64,000 nt of DNA from Streptacidiphilus sp. P02-A3a (GTDB taxonomy: Bacteria > Actinomycetota > Actinomycetes > Streptomycetales > Streptomycetaceae), in contig NZ_CP048289.1 of NCBI RefSeq assembly GCF_014084105.1, forward strand, positions 1,621,922-1,685,921, read 5' to 3'. Made by a program: the position numbers and the translations under genes. Below the pieces are notes generated by a model. The model was not told where the DNA came from. It saw only the letters and a program-made list of their open reading frames with translations, and did no database searches. Shown piece after piece: positions 48,477-57,776 of this stretch; within the stretch, counting starts at the first letter, position 1; each line of letters opens with the position of its first letter.

Positions 48477-48872
48477 TCACGCCTGCCGGGGCGCCAGCCA
48501 CTGCTGGAACTCGATCAGGTTCCCCTCGGGATCGCGCAGGTACGCCACCCGCAGCCGCTCCCACTGCGTCTCCGGACCGGACGTCCACCGCACGCCGCGC
48601 GCGGACAGTTCGGCGGCCACCGCGTCCAGATCGTCCACCCTCAGCACGATCAGCGAGCCGTCCCCGGCGGCGCGCGCGGCCAGCCACGGGGCGCTCCGCG
48701 CCAGGTGCTCCCGGCTCTGCAGCGCGATCGCCGCGCCGCCCTCCGGCAGCGACAGCTTCCCGTACGGCCCCGCCTCGTCGTCCACCTGCGGCTTCAGCCC
48801 GAGCACATCCCGGTAGAACCGGAAGCACGCCCCGAAGTCCTCGACAATCAGCCGGATCTGGACCAGTTCCAT
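48477..48872 (-). CDS. VOC/glyoxalase-family protein
   Basis: A 131-residue vicinal-oxygen-chelate fold protein with paired beta-alpha-beta-beta-beta modules: VQIRLIVEDFGACFRFYRDVLGL, then LIVLRVDDLDAVAAELSARGV and AYLRDPEGNLIEFQQW with the metal Glu at its end. It could be a fosfomycin/bleomycin-type binder, dioxygenase-like or lyase; family alone does not decide. Start ATG at 48872 (MELVQI) fits the family; 48896 adds eight residues. Confidence 0.85.
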   Translation of the reverse strand: MELVQIRLIVEDFGACFRFYRDVLGLKPQVDDEAGPYGKLSLPEGGAAIALQSREHLARSAPWLAARAAGDGSLIVLRVDDLDAVAAELSARGVRWTSGPETQWERLRVAYLRDPEGNLIEFQQWLAPRQA

Positions 48873-49012
48873 CCCGTACTCCCCCTCGATCGACATGCAG
48901 AAACGTTACTCCAGTCCCCCTGGTCCCAGCGTCCGCTTGGCTAACCTGATCCAGGCCGTCCCGAGGACCGGACGGGACCGGGCCGTACCGCGACAGGACG
49001 ACAGGACCCCAC

Positions 49013-49630
49013 GTGAGCAGCACCACCACGACCAGCGCCGACCCCGTCGAGTCGGCCGCCCCGCGCGACGCCCGCCGGCGCTGGGGGCGGCGGCTCTCGG
49101 ACTGGGTCGACCCGAAGAACACCATATTGGCGGTACTGGTGATCCTCGGCGCGGGCCTGGACGGCCTGCGCGGCGTCGGCTGGGCCCTGTTCGCCACCCT
49201 GTTCGCGGCGGTGCTGCCGACCCTGTTCATCCGCTACGGGGTCAGGACCGACCGCCACGTCACCCAGCGCCACCGGCGACTGGTGGTCATCCCGTTCATC
49301 ATGGCCAGCGTGGCCGTCTGCTTCCTGTCCATGCTCTGGCTGGGCGCGCCGCGCGCGATGACCGCGCTGGTGGTCGCGATGTTCGCGACGCTGGTCCCGA
49401 TCATGGCGATCACCACCCGGTGGAAGGTCTCGGTGCACACCGCCGTCCTCGGCGGCGCGGTCACCGTCCTCGCCATCGCCCTCAGCCTGTGGTGGCTGCT
49501 CGGCGCCGCGCTGCTGGCCGCCGTCGCCTGGGGCCGGGTCACCGTCGAGGAACACACCCGCGCACAGACCCTGGTCGGTACCGTGGTCGGCGCCCTCACC
49601 GCAGGCCTGACCTTCTGGCTCGCCCGCTAG
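49013..49630 (+). CDS. PAP2-like integral membrane protein
   Basis: A 205-residue membrane protein with about five or six TM helices from residue 38 on. The C-terminal stretch HTAVLGGAVTVLA ... WGRVTVEEHTRAQTLVG resembles the second and third signature motifs of PAP2 phosphatases (SxHT and R....H....). The first motif is not evident, so activity is doubtful. GTG start at 49013. Single gene. Confidence 0.7.
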   Translation: MSSTTTTSADPVESAAPRDARRRWGRRLSDWVDPKNTILAVLVILGAGLDGLRGVGWALFATLFAAVLPTLFIRYGVRTDRHVTQRHRRLVVIPFIMASVAVCFLSMLWLGAPRAMTALVVAMFATLVPIMAITTRWKVSVHTAVLGGAVTVLAIALSLWWLLGAALLAAVAWGRVTVEEHTRAQTLVGTVVGALTAGLTFWLAR

Positions 49631-49656
49631 CCGCCGATGGAACAATATTACGGATA

Positions 49657-49670
49657 GTGACACCTGTCAC
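49657..49670. promoter_or_regulatory. GTGACA-CC-TGTCAC operator-like palindrome
   Basis: A perfect 6-bp-arm inverted repeat just downstream of an AT-rich AATATTACGGATAG stretch, in the promoter region of the acyl-CoA dehydrogenase-like gene. A TetR- or GntR-type repressor site is plausible. Confidence 0.5.
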
Positions 49671-49681
49671 AACAGCGTGTC

Positions 49682-51640
49682 ATGGAACCGGGGTTGGCTC
49701 ATTCTCAGAACATGATCGCGACTCCTGGCACCCGGAGTGCCTCCGACCAAGCTCCGAGCGTGGCCATCGACCCGACCACCGCCGAGTTACGTGCCCTGCT
49801 GTTCGGTGCCGACCGAGAGCGGGTCCACGGAACCTGGCGGGCGTTGAGCACCGATCCGGAGATGCACCGCCGGTACGAGACGAGCACCACCGACCAGATC
49901 GCCGCGTCCTACCAGCGGCTGCGGCTGGTCAACCAACTGACCGACGCCGCCGAACTGGCCGCCGACCCCTACCGGCTGACCGCGCTGCACGAATGGACGG
50001 GACCGCTGGACGGCGCGCTCACCGTACTGTCCGGCATCCACTACAACCTCTTCCTCGGCAGCCTGCTCGACCACGACCCGCACGAGAAGAGGCCGCTGGC
50101 CGAGTTCACCGCCATGGAGCGGATCGGCACGTTCCTCTGCACCGAACTGGGCCACGGCAACGACGCCACCGCTCTGGAGACCACCGCCACCTACGACCGC
50201 AGCGACCGCACCTTCACCCTGCACACCCCCCATGCCGGCGCGCAGAAGTTCATGCCCAACACCAGCACCGCCGGTGGCCCGAAGTCGGCGGTGGTCGCCG
50301 CGCGGCTGCTGATCGAGGGCCGCGACCACGGGATCTTCCTCTTCCTCACCGCGCTCACCGACCAGGCGGGCACCCTGCCCGGCGTCACCGTACGCCCCCT
50401 GCCGCAACGCCCCGGCAGCCCGGTGGACCACTGCCTGACCTCCTTCGACCAGGTCCTGCTGCCCCGCGAGGCCCTGCTGACCGGTACCCACGGCCGACTC
50501 GACGACGACGGCGTCTTCTCCAGCCTGCTCGGCAGCAAGAGGAAACGATTCCTCACCAGTATCGGCCGGGTCACCCTGGGCAAACTCTGCATGAGCGCCA
50601 GCGCCATCGGCGTCACCCGGGCAGCACTGGCCATCGCCGTCCGCTACGCCCACCACCGCCAGGTGACCGGCTCCCGCCCGGACCGCAAAGTACCGCTCTG
50701 GGCCCACCGCACCCACCACGGCCCACTGGTCGAGGGCCTCGCCACCGCCTACGCCATGACCGCCCTGCACCGGACCGCGGTGACCCGGTGGGCCGAGCAC
50801 GACCGCACCGACCCGACGGCCGTCACCCTCGCCGAACGCGAGGCGGCCGTCGCCAAGGGCTGGATCACCTGGCAGGCCCGCGCGCTGCTCACCGAGTGCC
50901 GCGAACGCTGCGGCGCCCAGGGGCTGCTCCCGGTCAACGGGATCGTCACCTCCGCCATCGACATCGAGGGCACGATCACGGCCGAGGGGGACAACCTCGC
51001 GCTGTGGGCCAAAACAGCAGCCGAACTGATGCTCGACCACGACACGCCGCCGACCACCGCCCCCGAGGGCGAGCTCACCGACCCGGCGGTACGCCAGCGG
51101 CTCCTGCACACGGCGGAACACCTGCTGCTGACCCGCGCCCGCGCCCGACTGCGGCAAGCGCCCTCCGGCGACAGCCTGCGGCGATGGAACGCCGCCGCAC
51201 CGGCCGCCCTCGCCGCGGTCCACGCACACGCCGAACACCGCGCCGCCACCGCCCTGCTGGCCCTCGCCGACACCGCCACCGAAGCGCCGACCCGCACCGC
51301 CCTGCTCGACCTGCACCAGCTCTTCACCCTCCGGCGCATCGCCTCCCACAGCGGCCCGCTGCACCTGACCACCGCTCAACTCGACACCCTCCCGGACCTG
51401 ATCGAGGAGAGCATCAGCCGACTCGCCGACCACCCGGACACCCTGATCGACGCCTTCGACCTGCCGGACCAGTTCTTCGCCACCCGCCCGATCGCCAACC
51501 CCGACTACCAGCAGCCCTACGACACCCCCACCGCCCCCTGGCACCCCCCACCCCCACCTGACCCCCGACCCAACCCCGCGCCCCCGCGCCGACACCCGTC
51601 GCCCAGGAGCACCGGAACCCCGCCCCTCATACGCGGAGAC
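49682..51640 (+). CDS. Acyl-CoA dehydrogenase/oxidase-family flavoprotein with abnormal 3' end
   Basis: About 620 residues are family-like: helical N-domain, ERIGTFLCTELGHGNDATALETTATYD (FAD/substrate loop), KFMPNTSTAGGPKSAVVAARL (mid-domain) and a C-terminal helical acyl-CoA-oxidase domain ending PDYQQPYDTPTAPWH near 51540. After that the frame becomes Pro-rich and runs without a stop through the adjoining reductase gene in the wrong frame to 52000. The given end marks where family character is lost. Starts at 49682 and 49712 both lack a ribosome-binding site. Oxidises an acyl-CoA; substrate unknown. Confidence 0.78.
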
Positions 51641-51671
51641 ACCCCCACGGCCCCGCCTCCGCCCACCGCCC

Positions 51672-52544
51672 TTCTACCGCTGCCCCGACGTCCACTGGGC
51701 CGCCGTCATGGCGGCCCAGTCCGGGGCGGACTGGCTCGACACCGCACCCAACTACGCGGCCGGGCTGGCCGAGCAGGAAGTCTCCCAGGTCCTGGCGCGC
51801 TACTCCCACGTCCGGGTCTCGACGAAGGTCGGCTTCATCCCGGTGCCGGACCGGCAGGAGATCTTGGGCGAGGGAGCGCTGACCGTGTCCGAGGCGGAGA
51901 GCGGCCACAACCTGTCGCCCGACTATGTCCGGTGGCAGGTGGCCAGGAGCCGACGCGCGCTCGGGCGGATCCCGGATCTCGTCTTCCTGCACAACCCTGA
52001 GCACAACTGCCCCGCCGAGCAGGCCAACGAGCGTCTGTACGCCGCGTTCGCCGCTCTGGAACAGGCGTGTGCCGACGGTGAGATCCATGCCTACGGCGTC
52101 GCCACGTGGAGCGGGTTCAGCCGGGGTGTCTTCGATATCCCTACGCTCCTCGGCGCGGCTTTCCGCGCAGGCGGTCCGGGCCATCACCTGCGGGCTGTGC
52201 AGCTCCCGCTCTCACTCGTCCACCTGGCGCCCATCGCCCAAGCGCTTGAAGGCAAGGGTGTCCTGGCTGACGCGCATGCCGCAGGCATCGCGGTCTTTGC
52301 CTCCGCCCCGCTGCACGGTGGCGAGGTGCCCGGCATGGTCACCCGCGAACTGCTCGACCTGATCGCCCCGGACAGGAGTCCCGCGCAGGCCGCACTTTCT
52401 GTGGTCGCCTCTGCCCCGGGTGTGCGGCGGGTACTGCTGTCCACGATGAAGCAGGAACACTGGGCCGAGGCCGTGACCGCGCTCGACGGCCCGGTGTTGT
52501 CCAGGGAGACACTCAAGAGGATCACGGATGTACTCGGAACCTGA
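51672..52544 (+). CDS. Aldo/keto reductase, 5'-truncated
   Basis: Family-like sequence begins at FYRCPDVHWAAV (51672), before the first ATG at 51708, and has no start codon in frame upstream. The first beta strand and dozen or more residues of a normal AKR are missing. From 51708 there are 278 residues with DWLDTAPNY (catalytic Asp, Tyr), RVSTKVGF (Lys) and LVFLHNPE (His). It may be expressed from 51708 as a short form or be a pseudogene. GC and codon bias are lower than in the gene upstream. It overlaps the next gene by 17 bp. Confidence 0.75.
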   Translation, partial: FYRCPDVHWAAVMAAQSGADWLDTAPNYAAGLAEQEVSQVLARYSHVRVSTKVGFIPVPDRQEILGEGALTVSEAESGHNLSPDYVRWQVARSRRALGRIPDLVFLHNPEHNCPAEQANERLYAAFAALEQACADGEIHAYGVATWSGFSRGVFDIPTLLGAAFRAGGPGHHLRAVQLPLSLVHLAPIAQALEGKGVLADAHAAGIAVFASAPLHGGEVPGMVTRELLDLIAPDRSPAQAALSVVASAPGVRRVLLSTMKQEHWAEAVTALDGPVLSRETLKRITDVLGT

Positions 52545-53364
52545 ACTATCCATCGCCGCCCGAATGCGGAAGACGCACGCCGCCATCGCCGAGGCGTTCG
52601 GTGCCTCCCTGGTCGGTACCCGCGAGGCATGGGGATGGCGCGGCCGGACCCTCGGCCGTCCCGTCACCACCCAGCAGGGAGCAGGCTGGCTCCGCCTCGT
52701 CGAAGCGCCCGCCGCGAAGGCGGGCGGCAAGCTGTGGGAGGGACCGGCTGAGGCCGAGTCATCCATGCCCGCAGAGGTGCCTCGCCCCCGGCTTCGGCGG
52801 CACGAGACCTGGACCGACACGGAGCATGGGTACCTTGCCGAGTTGTACGACGCCGTGACCGAGATGACGGTCACCACTGACAGCCCGGTTCTGCGGACGG
52901 CTGTCGGATTGGGCGACGAGTGGTGGTCCGGGCTGAGCCGTGCTCTCGACGCTGTGTCCATGACACCCACCGCTCGAATCGCCGTCCGTCAGGAATACCT
53001 GGACCGGGCCATGCCGGAATTCCTCGGTGTCCCCATCGCCACCGAGCCTCCCGCTTGGTCGACGGCGCATGGAGACCTGCACTGGGCCAACCTCACTGCC
53101 CCCGCACTGCACATCCTCGACTGGGAGGGATGGGGGATCGCACCGGTCGGCTACGACGCGGCGATGCTGCACACGTACAGCCTGCTCATCCCGGAGACAG
53201 CCACCAGGGTCTGGACGGAACTTGCCTGCGTGCTCGACACGCCCTCGGGTCGCTTCTCCGAGCTGGTCGTGATCACGCAACTGCTCCAGACCATCAGACG
53301 CGGTGACAATCTGGACATGGAGAGAGCGCTACGGACTCGCCTCGCCCTTCTTCTGGCGAGCTGA
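52528..53364 (+). CDS. Aminoglycoside-phosphotransferase-family protein
   Basis: A 278-residue APH-fold protein. The catalytic loop HGDLHWAN is at residues 181-188 and the metal-binding Asp198 in ILDWEGWG. The N-lobe is poorly conserved and lacks an obvious ATP-binding Lys, so the substrate, and even kinase activity, are uncertain. ATG at 52528 lies inside the end of the reductase gene; ATG at 52564 is an alternative. The reductase/APH pair probably moved together; it ends 56 bp before a tRNA terminator. Confidence 0.8.
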   Translation: MYSEPELSIAARMRKTHAAIAEAFGASLVGTREAWGWRGRTLGRPVTTQQGAGWLRLVEAPAAKAGGKLWEGPAEAESSMPAEVPRPRLRRHETWTDTEHGYLAELYDAVTEMTVTTDSPVLRTAVGLGDEWWSGLSRALDAVSMTPTARIAVRQEYLDRAMPEFLGVPIATEPPAWSTAHGDLHWANLTAPALHILDWEGWGIAPVGYDAAMLHTYSLLIPETATRVWTELACVLDTPSGRFSELVVITQLLQTIRRGDNLDMERALRTRLALLLAS

Positions 53365-53419
53365 TGCTTGACGGGATGGGTCCGGTTTGGCACACGGAGG
53401 AGTGAGGCCCCGGAACGAA

Positions 53420-53464
53420 GATCGGCCCCAGTCCAGCGATCAAGTCGCTGACCTGGGGCCGATC
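53420..53464. terminator. Terminator hairpin beside the tRNA-Gly fragment
   Basis: Stem GATCGGCCCCAG / CTGGGGCCGATC (12 bp) with an inner CAGCGA/TCGCTG stem. It lies 5 bp beyond the CCA end of the tRNA fragment, as expected for the original tRNA transcript on the minus strand, and also ends the APH transcript. Confidence 0.8.
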
Positions 53465-53468
53465 CTGT

Positions 53469-53514
53469 TGGAGCGGGCGACGGGAATCGAACCCGCGTAG
53501 CTAGTTTGGAAGAG
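53469..53514 (-). other. 3' half of tRNA-Gly(TCC): attachment-site scar
   Basis: Minus strand reads CTTCCAAACTAG (anticodon loop CTTCCAA, anticodon TCC), then the T-arm GCGGGTTCGATTCCCGT, acceptor strand CGCCCGC, U73 and CCA. The 5' half of the tRNA is absent. A tRNA remnant beginning in the anticodon loop is the usual product of tyrosine-recombinase integration. It marks the left boundary of the accessory DNA. Confidence 0.88.
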
Positions 53515-53657
53515 TCCGCTCCCGGATCCCGGCTGACCAGGCGATCCATTGACCTGCGGCGGAGTGCCGACCGCACCTGCGTTGCCCCTGACTCCCCGCA
53601 GCTTCCCGTCCGACCTGGCACGCGAGTGGCACGGGGCCCACCGAAGTCCGGGCGGAC

Positions 53658-53897
53658 TCAGTCTTTCGCGGCGGAGATGGCGGCCAACTCTTTGCTGATG
53701 CTGTCGAGGGCGAGCTTCGACGGGAGGTGGCGCTTCACGCGCGAGAAGCCAGACCTGAGTTTGGGGTCCACGCCGATGAGTTCCGTCAGGTCGCTGACCG
53801 ATGCCCTGATCCCCTCAACGGCCTTAGCGAGCTCTGCGACGCTGCTTACCAGGACGTTCATACGCCCCTGGCCGGAAATCTCATCATTCTGAGTCAT
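53658..53897 (-). CDS. Small hypothetical helical protein
   Basis: A 79-residue protein, mostly helical with heptad-like Leu/Val spacing (VSSVAELAKAVEGIRASVSDLTELI) and a basic middle (RSGFSRVKRHLPSKL). I recognise no family. The ATG at 53897 overlaps the ATGGTC-A-GACCAT palindrome; an alternative Met at 53861 has AGGGG 3 nt before it. It is the only plausible gene between the two tRNA-Gly fragments. Confidence 0.5.
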   Translation of the reverse strand: MTQNDEISGQGRMNVLVSSVAELAKAVEGIRASVSDLTELIGVDPKLRSGFSRVKRHLPSKLALDSISKELAAISAAKD

Positions 53898-53908
53898 GGT
53901 CAGACCAT
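53896..53908. promoter_or_regulatory. Palindrome over a small-gene start; orphan RBS-ATG opposite
   Basis: ATGGTC-A-GACCAT is a perfect 6-bp inverted repeat overlapping the start of the 79-residue gene. On the plus strand, GGAGGAG (53918-53924) is followed by ATG ACA ATT TGA, a good ribosome-binding site with a three-codon frame, as if the gene behind it was deleted. Confidence 0.45.
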
Positions 53909-53997
53909 AGTTTGACTGGAGGAGTTATGACAATTTGATCAAGTCGGGATGCTTATGCGACCCGGGCATCCGCTCTGCGGAAACCACAACCTTCCCC

Positions 53998-54148
53998 GCT
54001 GCCATCCCGTCTGCCATCGGCCCACACGTACGTGGAGCGGGCTTGGCCCCTGGTGTCCAGGTGGAGCGCCCCACTGGACGAACGACCTGGACACCAGGGG
54101 CCAAGGCTGCTCGGCTTTGCCTGGGCCGATGGTGGGCGGGATGGCAGC
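53998..54148. repeat. Structured repeat, copy 1: 27-bp stem plus inner 21-bp stem
   Basis: Outer arms 53998-54024 (starts GCTGCCATCCCGTCTGCC) and 54122-54148 pair over all 27 positions, counting three G-T wobbles. The loop starts CACGTACGTGGAGCGG and contains a second perfect stem, 54042-54062 with 54085-54105 (TTGGCCCCTGGTGTCCAGGT). A shared 3' block, GGAGCCGGAGCGCCCCCGCC, follows at 54200. Same family as the element at 57777-57853. Confidence 0.9.
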
Positions 54149-54279
54149 CCCTCCTCAGCCATGAACCAAGCGGTACTCGCCGGCGGTGCTCCCCATCCCG
54201 GAGCCGGAGCGCCCCCGCCGGAGGCGTCTGTCTGTGGCTGAGCTGCCGATCCCGCCGTCACCGGGTGCGGCGTCGGTTA

Positions 54280-54324
54280 TGGAGCGGGTGACGAGTATCG
54301 AACTCGCGCTCTGAGCTTGGGAAG
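54280..54324 (-). other. 3' half of tRNA-Gly(CCC): second attachment-site scar
   Basis: Minus strand reads CTTCCCAAG (anticodon CCC), T-arm GCGAGTTCGATACTCGT, acceptor strand CACCCGC, U73 and CCA. As in the first fragment, the 5' half is missing and the break is in the anticodon loop. Same orientation, 766 bp from the first fragment. Confidence 0.88.
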
Positions 54325-54738
54325 CACTGCCCCGTTGACCTTGAGATACCGGCCCTGACCTGCTCGTTCATCCCGTTGCTGGCCGTTGCTCTGCTGGTCG
54401 GACAGGCACCGGATTGACCGTGGTTTACCGCTCGGCTGCGCCCGTTGGGGCACGCATGGGGCACGAGATCTCGGACTACAGCGCCAGAGGGCTTCCCGAT
54501 CCGCCCCCGTGGCGGACGGCATGGCCGCACTGATCCAGCCAGGGCCATCGCGCTCTGAGCCGTGGTAGCGGGAGTTGAAGTCAGTCCACCAGCACGAAGA
54601 CGCAGTGACTCCGCAGCGGTTGCCGAGGGTGATCCAGACCTGTCGGCCACCTGACGGGTCAGCCAGTCCCCAAGTACCAAGGATCTAGATCATTCGATTC
54701 GGGGTGCGCCTCGGCACTCGTGCCCTAGAATCCCGAAC
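54325..54738. other. Spacer between tRNA-Gly(CCC) scar and the RM gene
   Basis: About 410 bp with no gene I can support; short frames have no ribosome-binding site or family likeness. Composition falls from about 62 % GC to near 50 % close to 54680-54738, where the promoter of the RM gene must lie. Confidence 0.5.
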
Positions 54739-57576
54739 ATGGCGCCCGTAGACCCTCAGCCCCTCCGGCAGCGAATCAGCGACTTCGTAAAGTACAGGAA
54801 TGAATTCCTGACTGGTGACGAAAAAGGCGAAGCGCAAATATTTCTCGACCGCATGTTTCGTGCCTTCGGCCACGAAGGCGTAGTTGAGGCGGGTGCCACA
54901 CTTGAGCATCGCCTCAAAAAGCACGATGATAAGGGAACTTCGTTCGCCGATCTGCTGTGGCCAGGCCGCTGCCTTATTGAGATGAAAAAGTCCGGATCGA
55001 AGCTCGTTCAGCACTACCGGCAGGCATTCGACTACTGGGTTCGCGCGGTTCCCGATCGGCCCCGATATGTCATCCTCTGTAATTTTGACGAGTTTCTCAT
55101 CTATGACTTTAGCGTGCAACTAGATGAGCCTATGGATAGAATCCCCATAGAGCAGCTCGCGCAAAGATGGGATGGGCTTTCTTTTCTTCTGCCGATTGAG
55201 CAGAGGCCTTCATTCGGAAACGACCTAGTCGCTGTAACGAGAGAGGCTGCTGCACAGGTTGCTAGCGTTTTCGGAATGCTCAGAGAGAGGAATATCGACC
55301 GAATTCAAGCCCAGCGTTTTGTTTTGCAGTGCGTAATGACAATGTTCGCCCAGGATATCAGCCTCCTTCCTGGTCATAGTTTCTCGCAAGCGGTTGAAGA
55401 GTCGCTTAGTGGCGGCAGTTCCTACGACCTACTCTTTGGCCTATTTCGGGAGATGAACAGGCCAGGTTACACTCCTGCTGGTCGCTACAAGGGGACACCA
55501 TATTTCAACGGCGGTCTTTTTGCGGATATTCAGGGATTTGACCTGACGCGCGATGAGCTAATTCGCCTCCATGACGCCTGTCAGACGGATTGGTCTGCCG
55601 TGCGCCCGGAAATCTTTGGGACGCTATTCGAAACAGGGATGGATCACGGCGAAAGGCATGCATACGGGGCGCATTTTACTAGCCAAGCTGATATCGCACT
55701 CGTTGTCGGTCCTACCATAGTGGATCCATGGCGAGAGAAAATTGAACGAGCTGGGACGATCCTTGAGCTCGAACATCTACTAGGCGAGCTTTCTGAATTT
55801 CGCATCTTGGATCCAGCCTGTGGGTCTGGAAACTTTTTGTATGTGGCGTACAGAGAAATTCGTCGCCTAGAGCGTGATATTCATTTGCGGATTGCGGAGC
55901 GGCGCCGATCCGGGGCGGTTAACCAAGGATCCATCTCATTCATCCATACCAGCAACTTTTACGGAATTGACAAAAACGAGTTCGCCGTGGAAATTGCTAA
56001 AGTGACGATGATGCTTGGAAAGAAGCTCTCATCAGATGAGCTACATGACGAGCAACAGGTTCTTCCTCTCGAAAATCTGGATGGAAGTATCGTCGCCGCT
56101 GATGCCCTGTTTACTCCTTGGCCTGCTGCCGACGTAGTGATCGGGAACCCCCCTTACATGGGTCGGCGGATGATGTCAGACGAGCTAGGGCCCGCATACT
56201 GTCAAGATTTGGCAGAGCGGTATCCGGGCGTCAAGGGTGTATCTGATTTCGTCACGTATTGGTTCCCCCTTGCCCACAACCACTTGAAGGAAGGGGGTCG
56301 AGCCGGCTTCGTTGCAACGAACTCTGTCCGCGATAATCAGTCTCGTGTAGCGAGCCTTGACTATGTTGTTGATAATGGCGGATATATCTTCGATGCGGTA
56401 TCAAGCAAGCCATGGTCTGGGGATGCTGTAGTCCATGTCTCAATCGTAAACTGGAGCAAAGGCGTAGATGTAAATCCTAAGATTCTCTGGCTAAATAATG
56501 GGAACCTAAGACTCTCCACGGAGTACATCACTAGTGCTCTTACGACTAGCATTGATGCGCGTAAAGCGGCAACTCTCGATGTAAATCAAGCGCCTGCCAC
56601 ATGCTTCCAGGGGCAAACTGCGGGGATCGTGTCGGCCTACCTGATCGATCGCGGAAAACGCCGTGAGATTTTGGCTGGCGAGGATCAAAGCCTGAAGTAT
56701 ATCCACCCGTTCTTGGGTGGTAGGGAGCTTCTCCACGGTGCCTCGATTGACAAATGGGTTATTGATGTTCCTGAGAATGATTTCAGCGAGCTCGATGCAT
56801 ATCATCCTCGCTTGGCAAAGTACCTGAAGGAAAAGGCTCTAATTCAAAGGCAAAAGCTGCTCGACAAGGAGGAAGAGAAGAACCGGCTGGGGGCACTGTC
56901 GAGCGCAAAATTCCGCCCCGAAAATCAACACCGGCTATTCATGAACAGGTGGTGGCAATTGTGGCGCCGTCGAAGTGAGATGATTGACTCAATTTCAGCA
57001 CTTCCGCGGTATCTCGCGACGTCACGCCATATGACCGAGAACAGGAACACCGTTTTCTCATTTGTTGACTCGCGAATTCATCCCGGTGATGCCTTGACCG
57101 TTTTCGCGCTTGCTGATGACTTTTCCTTCGGGATTGTCAGTTCATCCGTCCATGACGCCTGGCTGCAGGCCCGGTGCTCCCACATTAAAAGTGACCCTAG
57201 GTACACTTCTACAACTGTGTGGGATTCATTTCCCTGGCCTCAGTCGGCCTCCAATGAAGACGCCGTAGCTGTTGCTGAAGCTGCGGCTGAGATCTTGAAA
57301 AATCGGCAGAAATTCTCAGATAGAGGAATTTCACTGGCCAAACAGTATGATGGATTGAAAATCCCTGGCAAGAATAGGACTAGGGATCTCCATTTGCAGC
57401 TGGATGCGGCCGTCTTGAAAGCCTATGGCTTTAGTGTAGATGAAGATCTAGTCGCTCAATTGCTCGCCCTAAACCTCGATTTGAATGCGTCCTCTTCGGC
57501 TATTCGAGGGCCTGGTGGACGACACTACACCGGAGTTCATCTGACTGACTTCCGCCTCATTCCACCTATTACATGA
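54739..57576 (+). CDS. MmeI-like single-chain restriction-modification enzyme
   Basis: A 945-residue protein fusing nuclease, methyltransferase and specificity domains, as in type IIL (MmeI-like) enzymes. Nuclease motif: Asp71 ... Glu81-Met-Lys83 (D-x9-E-x-K in FADLLWPGRCLIEMKK). A helical connector covers about 100-290. Methyltransferase: motif I DPACGSGNF (358-366), motif IV NPPY (470-473), so N6-adenine methylation is expected. The target-recognition domain is about 600-850. One chain would cut unmodified and methylate its own site. GC near 50 % against about 72 % around it marks recent transfer. ATG at 54739; the ribosome-binding site is weak. Confidence 0.92.
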   Translation: MAPVDPQPLRQRISDFVKYRNEFLTGDEKGEAQIFLDRMFRAFGHEGVVEAGATLEHRLKKHDDKGTSFADLLWPGRCLIEMKKSGSKLVQHYRQAFDYWVRAVPDRPRYVILCNFDEFLIYDFSVQLDEPMDRIPIEQLAQRWDGLSFLLPIEQRPSFGNDLVAVTREAAAQVASVFGMLRERNIDRIQAQRFVLQCVMTMFAQDISLLPGHSFSQAVEESLSGGSSYDLLFGLFREMNRPGYTPAGRYKGTPYFNGGLFADIQGFDLTRDELIRLHDACQTDWSAVRPEIFGTLFETGMDHGERHAYGAHFTSQADIALVVGPTIVDPWREKIERAGTILELEHLLGELSEFRILDPACGSGNFLYVAYREIRRLERDIHLRIAERRRSGAVNQGSISFIHTSNFYGIDKNEFAVEIAKVTMMLGKKLSSDELHDEQQVLPLENLDGSIVAADALFTPWPAADVVIGNPPYMGRRMMSDELGPAYCQDLAERYPGVKGVSDFVTYWFPLAHNHLKEGGRAGFVATNSVRDNQSRVASLDYVVDNGGYIFDAVSSKPWSGDAVVHVSIVNWSKGVDVNPKILWLNNGNLRLSTEYITSALTTSIDARKAATLDVNQAPATCFQGQTAGIVSAYLIDRGKRREILAGEDQSLKYIHPFLGGRELLHGASIDKWVIDVPENDFSELDAYHPRLAKYLKEKALIQRQKLLDKEEEKNRLGALSSAKFRPENQHRLFMNRWWQLWRRRSEMIDSISALPRYLATSRHMTENRNTVFSFVDSRIHPGDALTVFALADDFSFGIVSSSVHDAWLQARCSHIKSDPRYTSTTVWDSFPWPQSASNEDAVAVAEAAAEILKNRQKFSDRGISLAKQYDGLKIPGKNRTRDLHLQLDAAVLKAYGFSVDEDLVAQLLALNLDLNASSSAIRGPGGRHYTGVHLTDFRLIPPIT

Positions 57577-57776
57577 GTGGATCGGTTGTCTCGCATGTAG
57601 TGATTTCTCTATGCTGGTTTTTCACACAAGTTCCATACAGTGCCACCGGAGCGGCTGGTCGGACCATGACTTCTCCATGCATCTTGGTCACTGCTGCCTC
57701 GCCTGTGTAGCTGCTCTGATCTCAGCTGACTGTGAATTCCGCAGGGTTCAGCTCCGCATCAACCACACCCCTCCTC

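Noticed and set aside
53998-54148. Integron attC site
   Set aside because: The stem has no RYYYAAC/GTTRRRY ends and no unpaired extrahelical bases. Length and perfection of pairing differ, and no integron integrase is seen in the window.
53998-54148. Small proteins encoded across the structured repeats
   Set aside because: Frames through both copies give similar peptides only because the DNA repeats are similar; they lack ribosome-binding sites and are disrupted outside the stems.
54258-54680. 140-residue frame on the minus strand beside the tRNA-Gly(CCC) scar
   Set aside because: It overlaps the tRNA fragment, has random-looking composition and no start signal.
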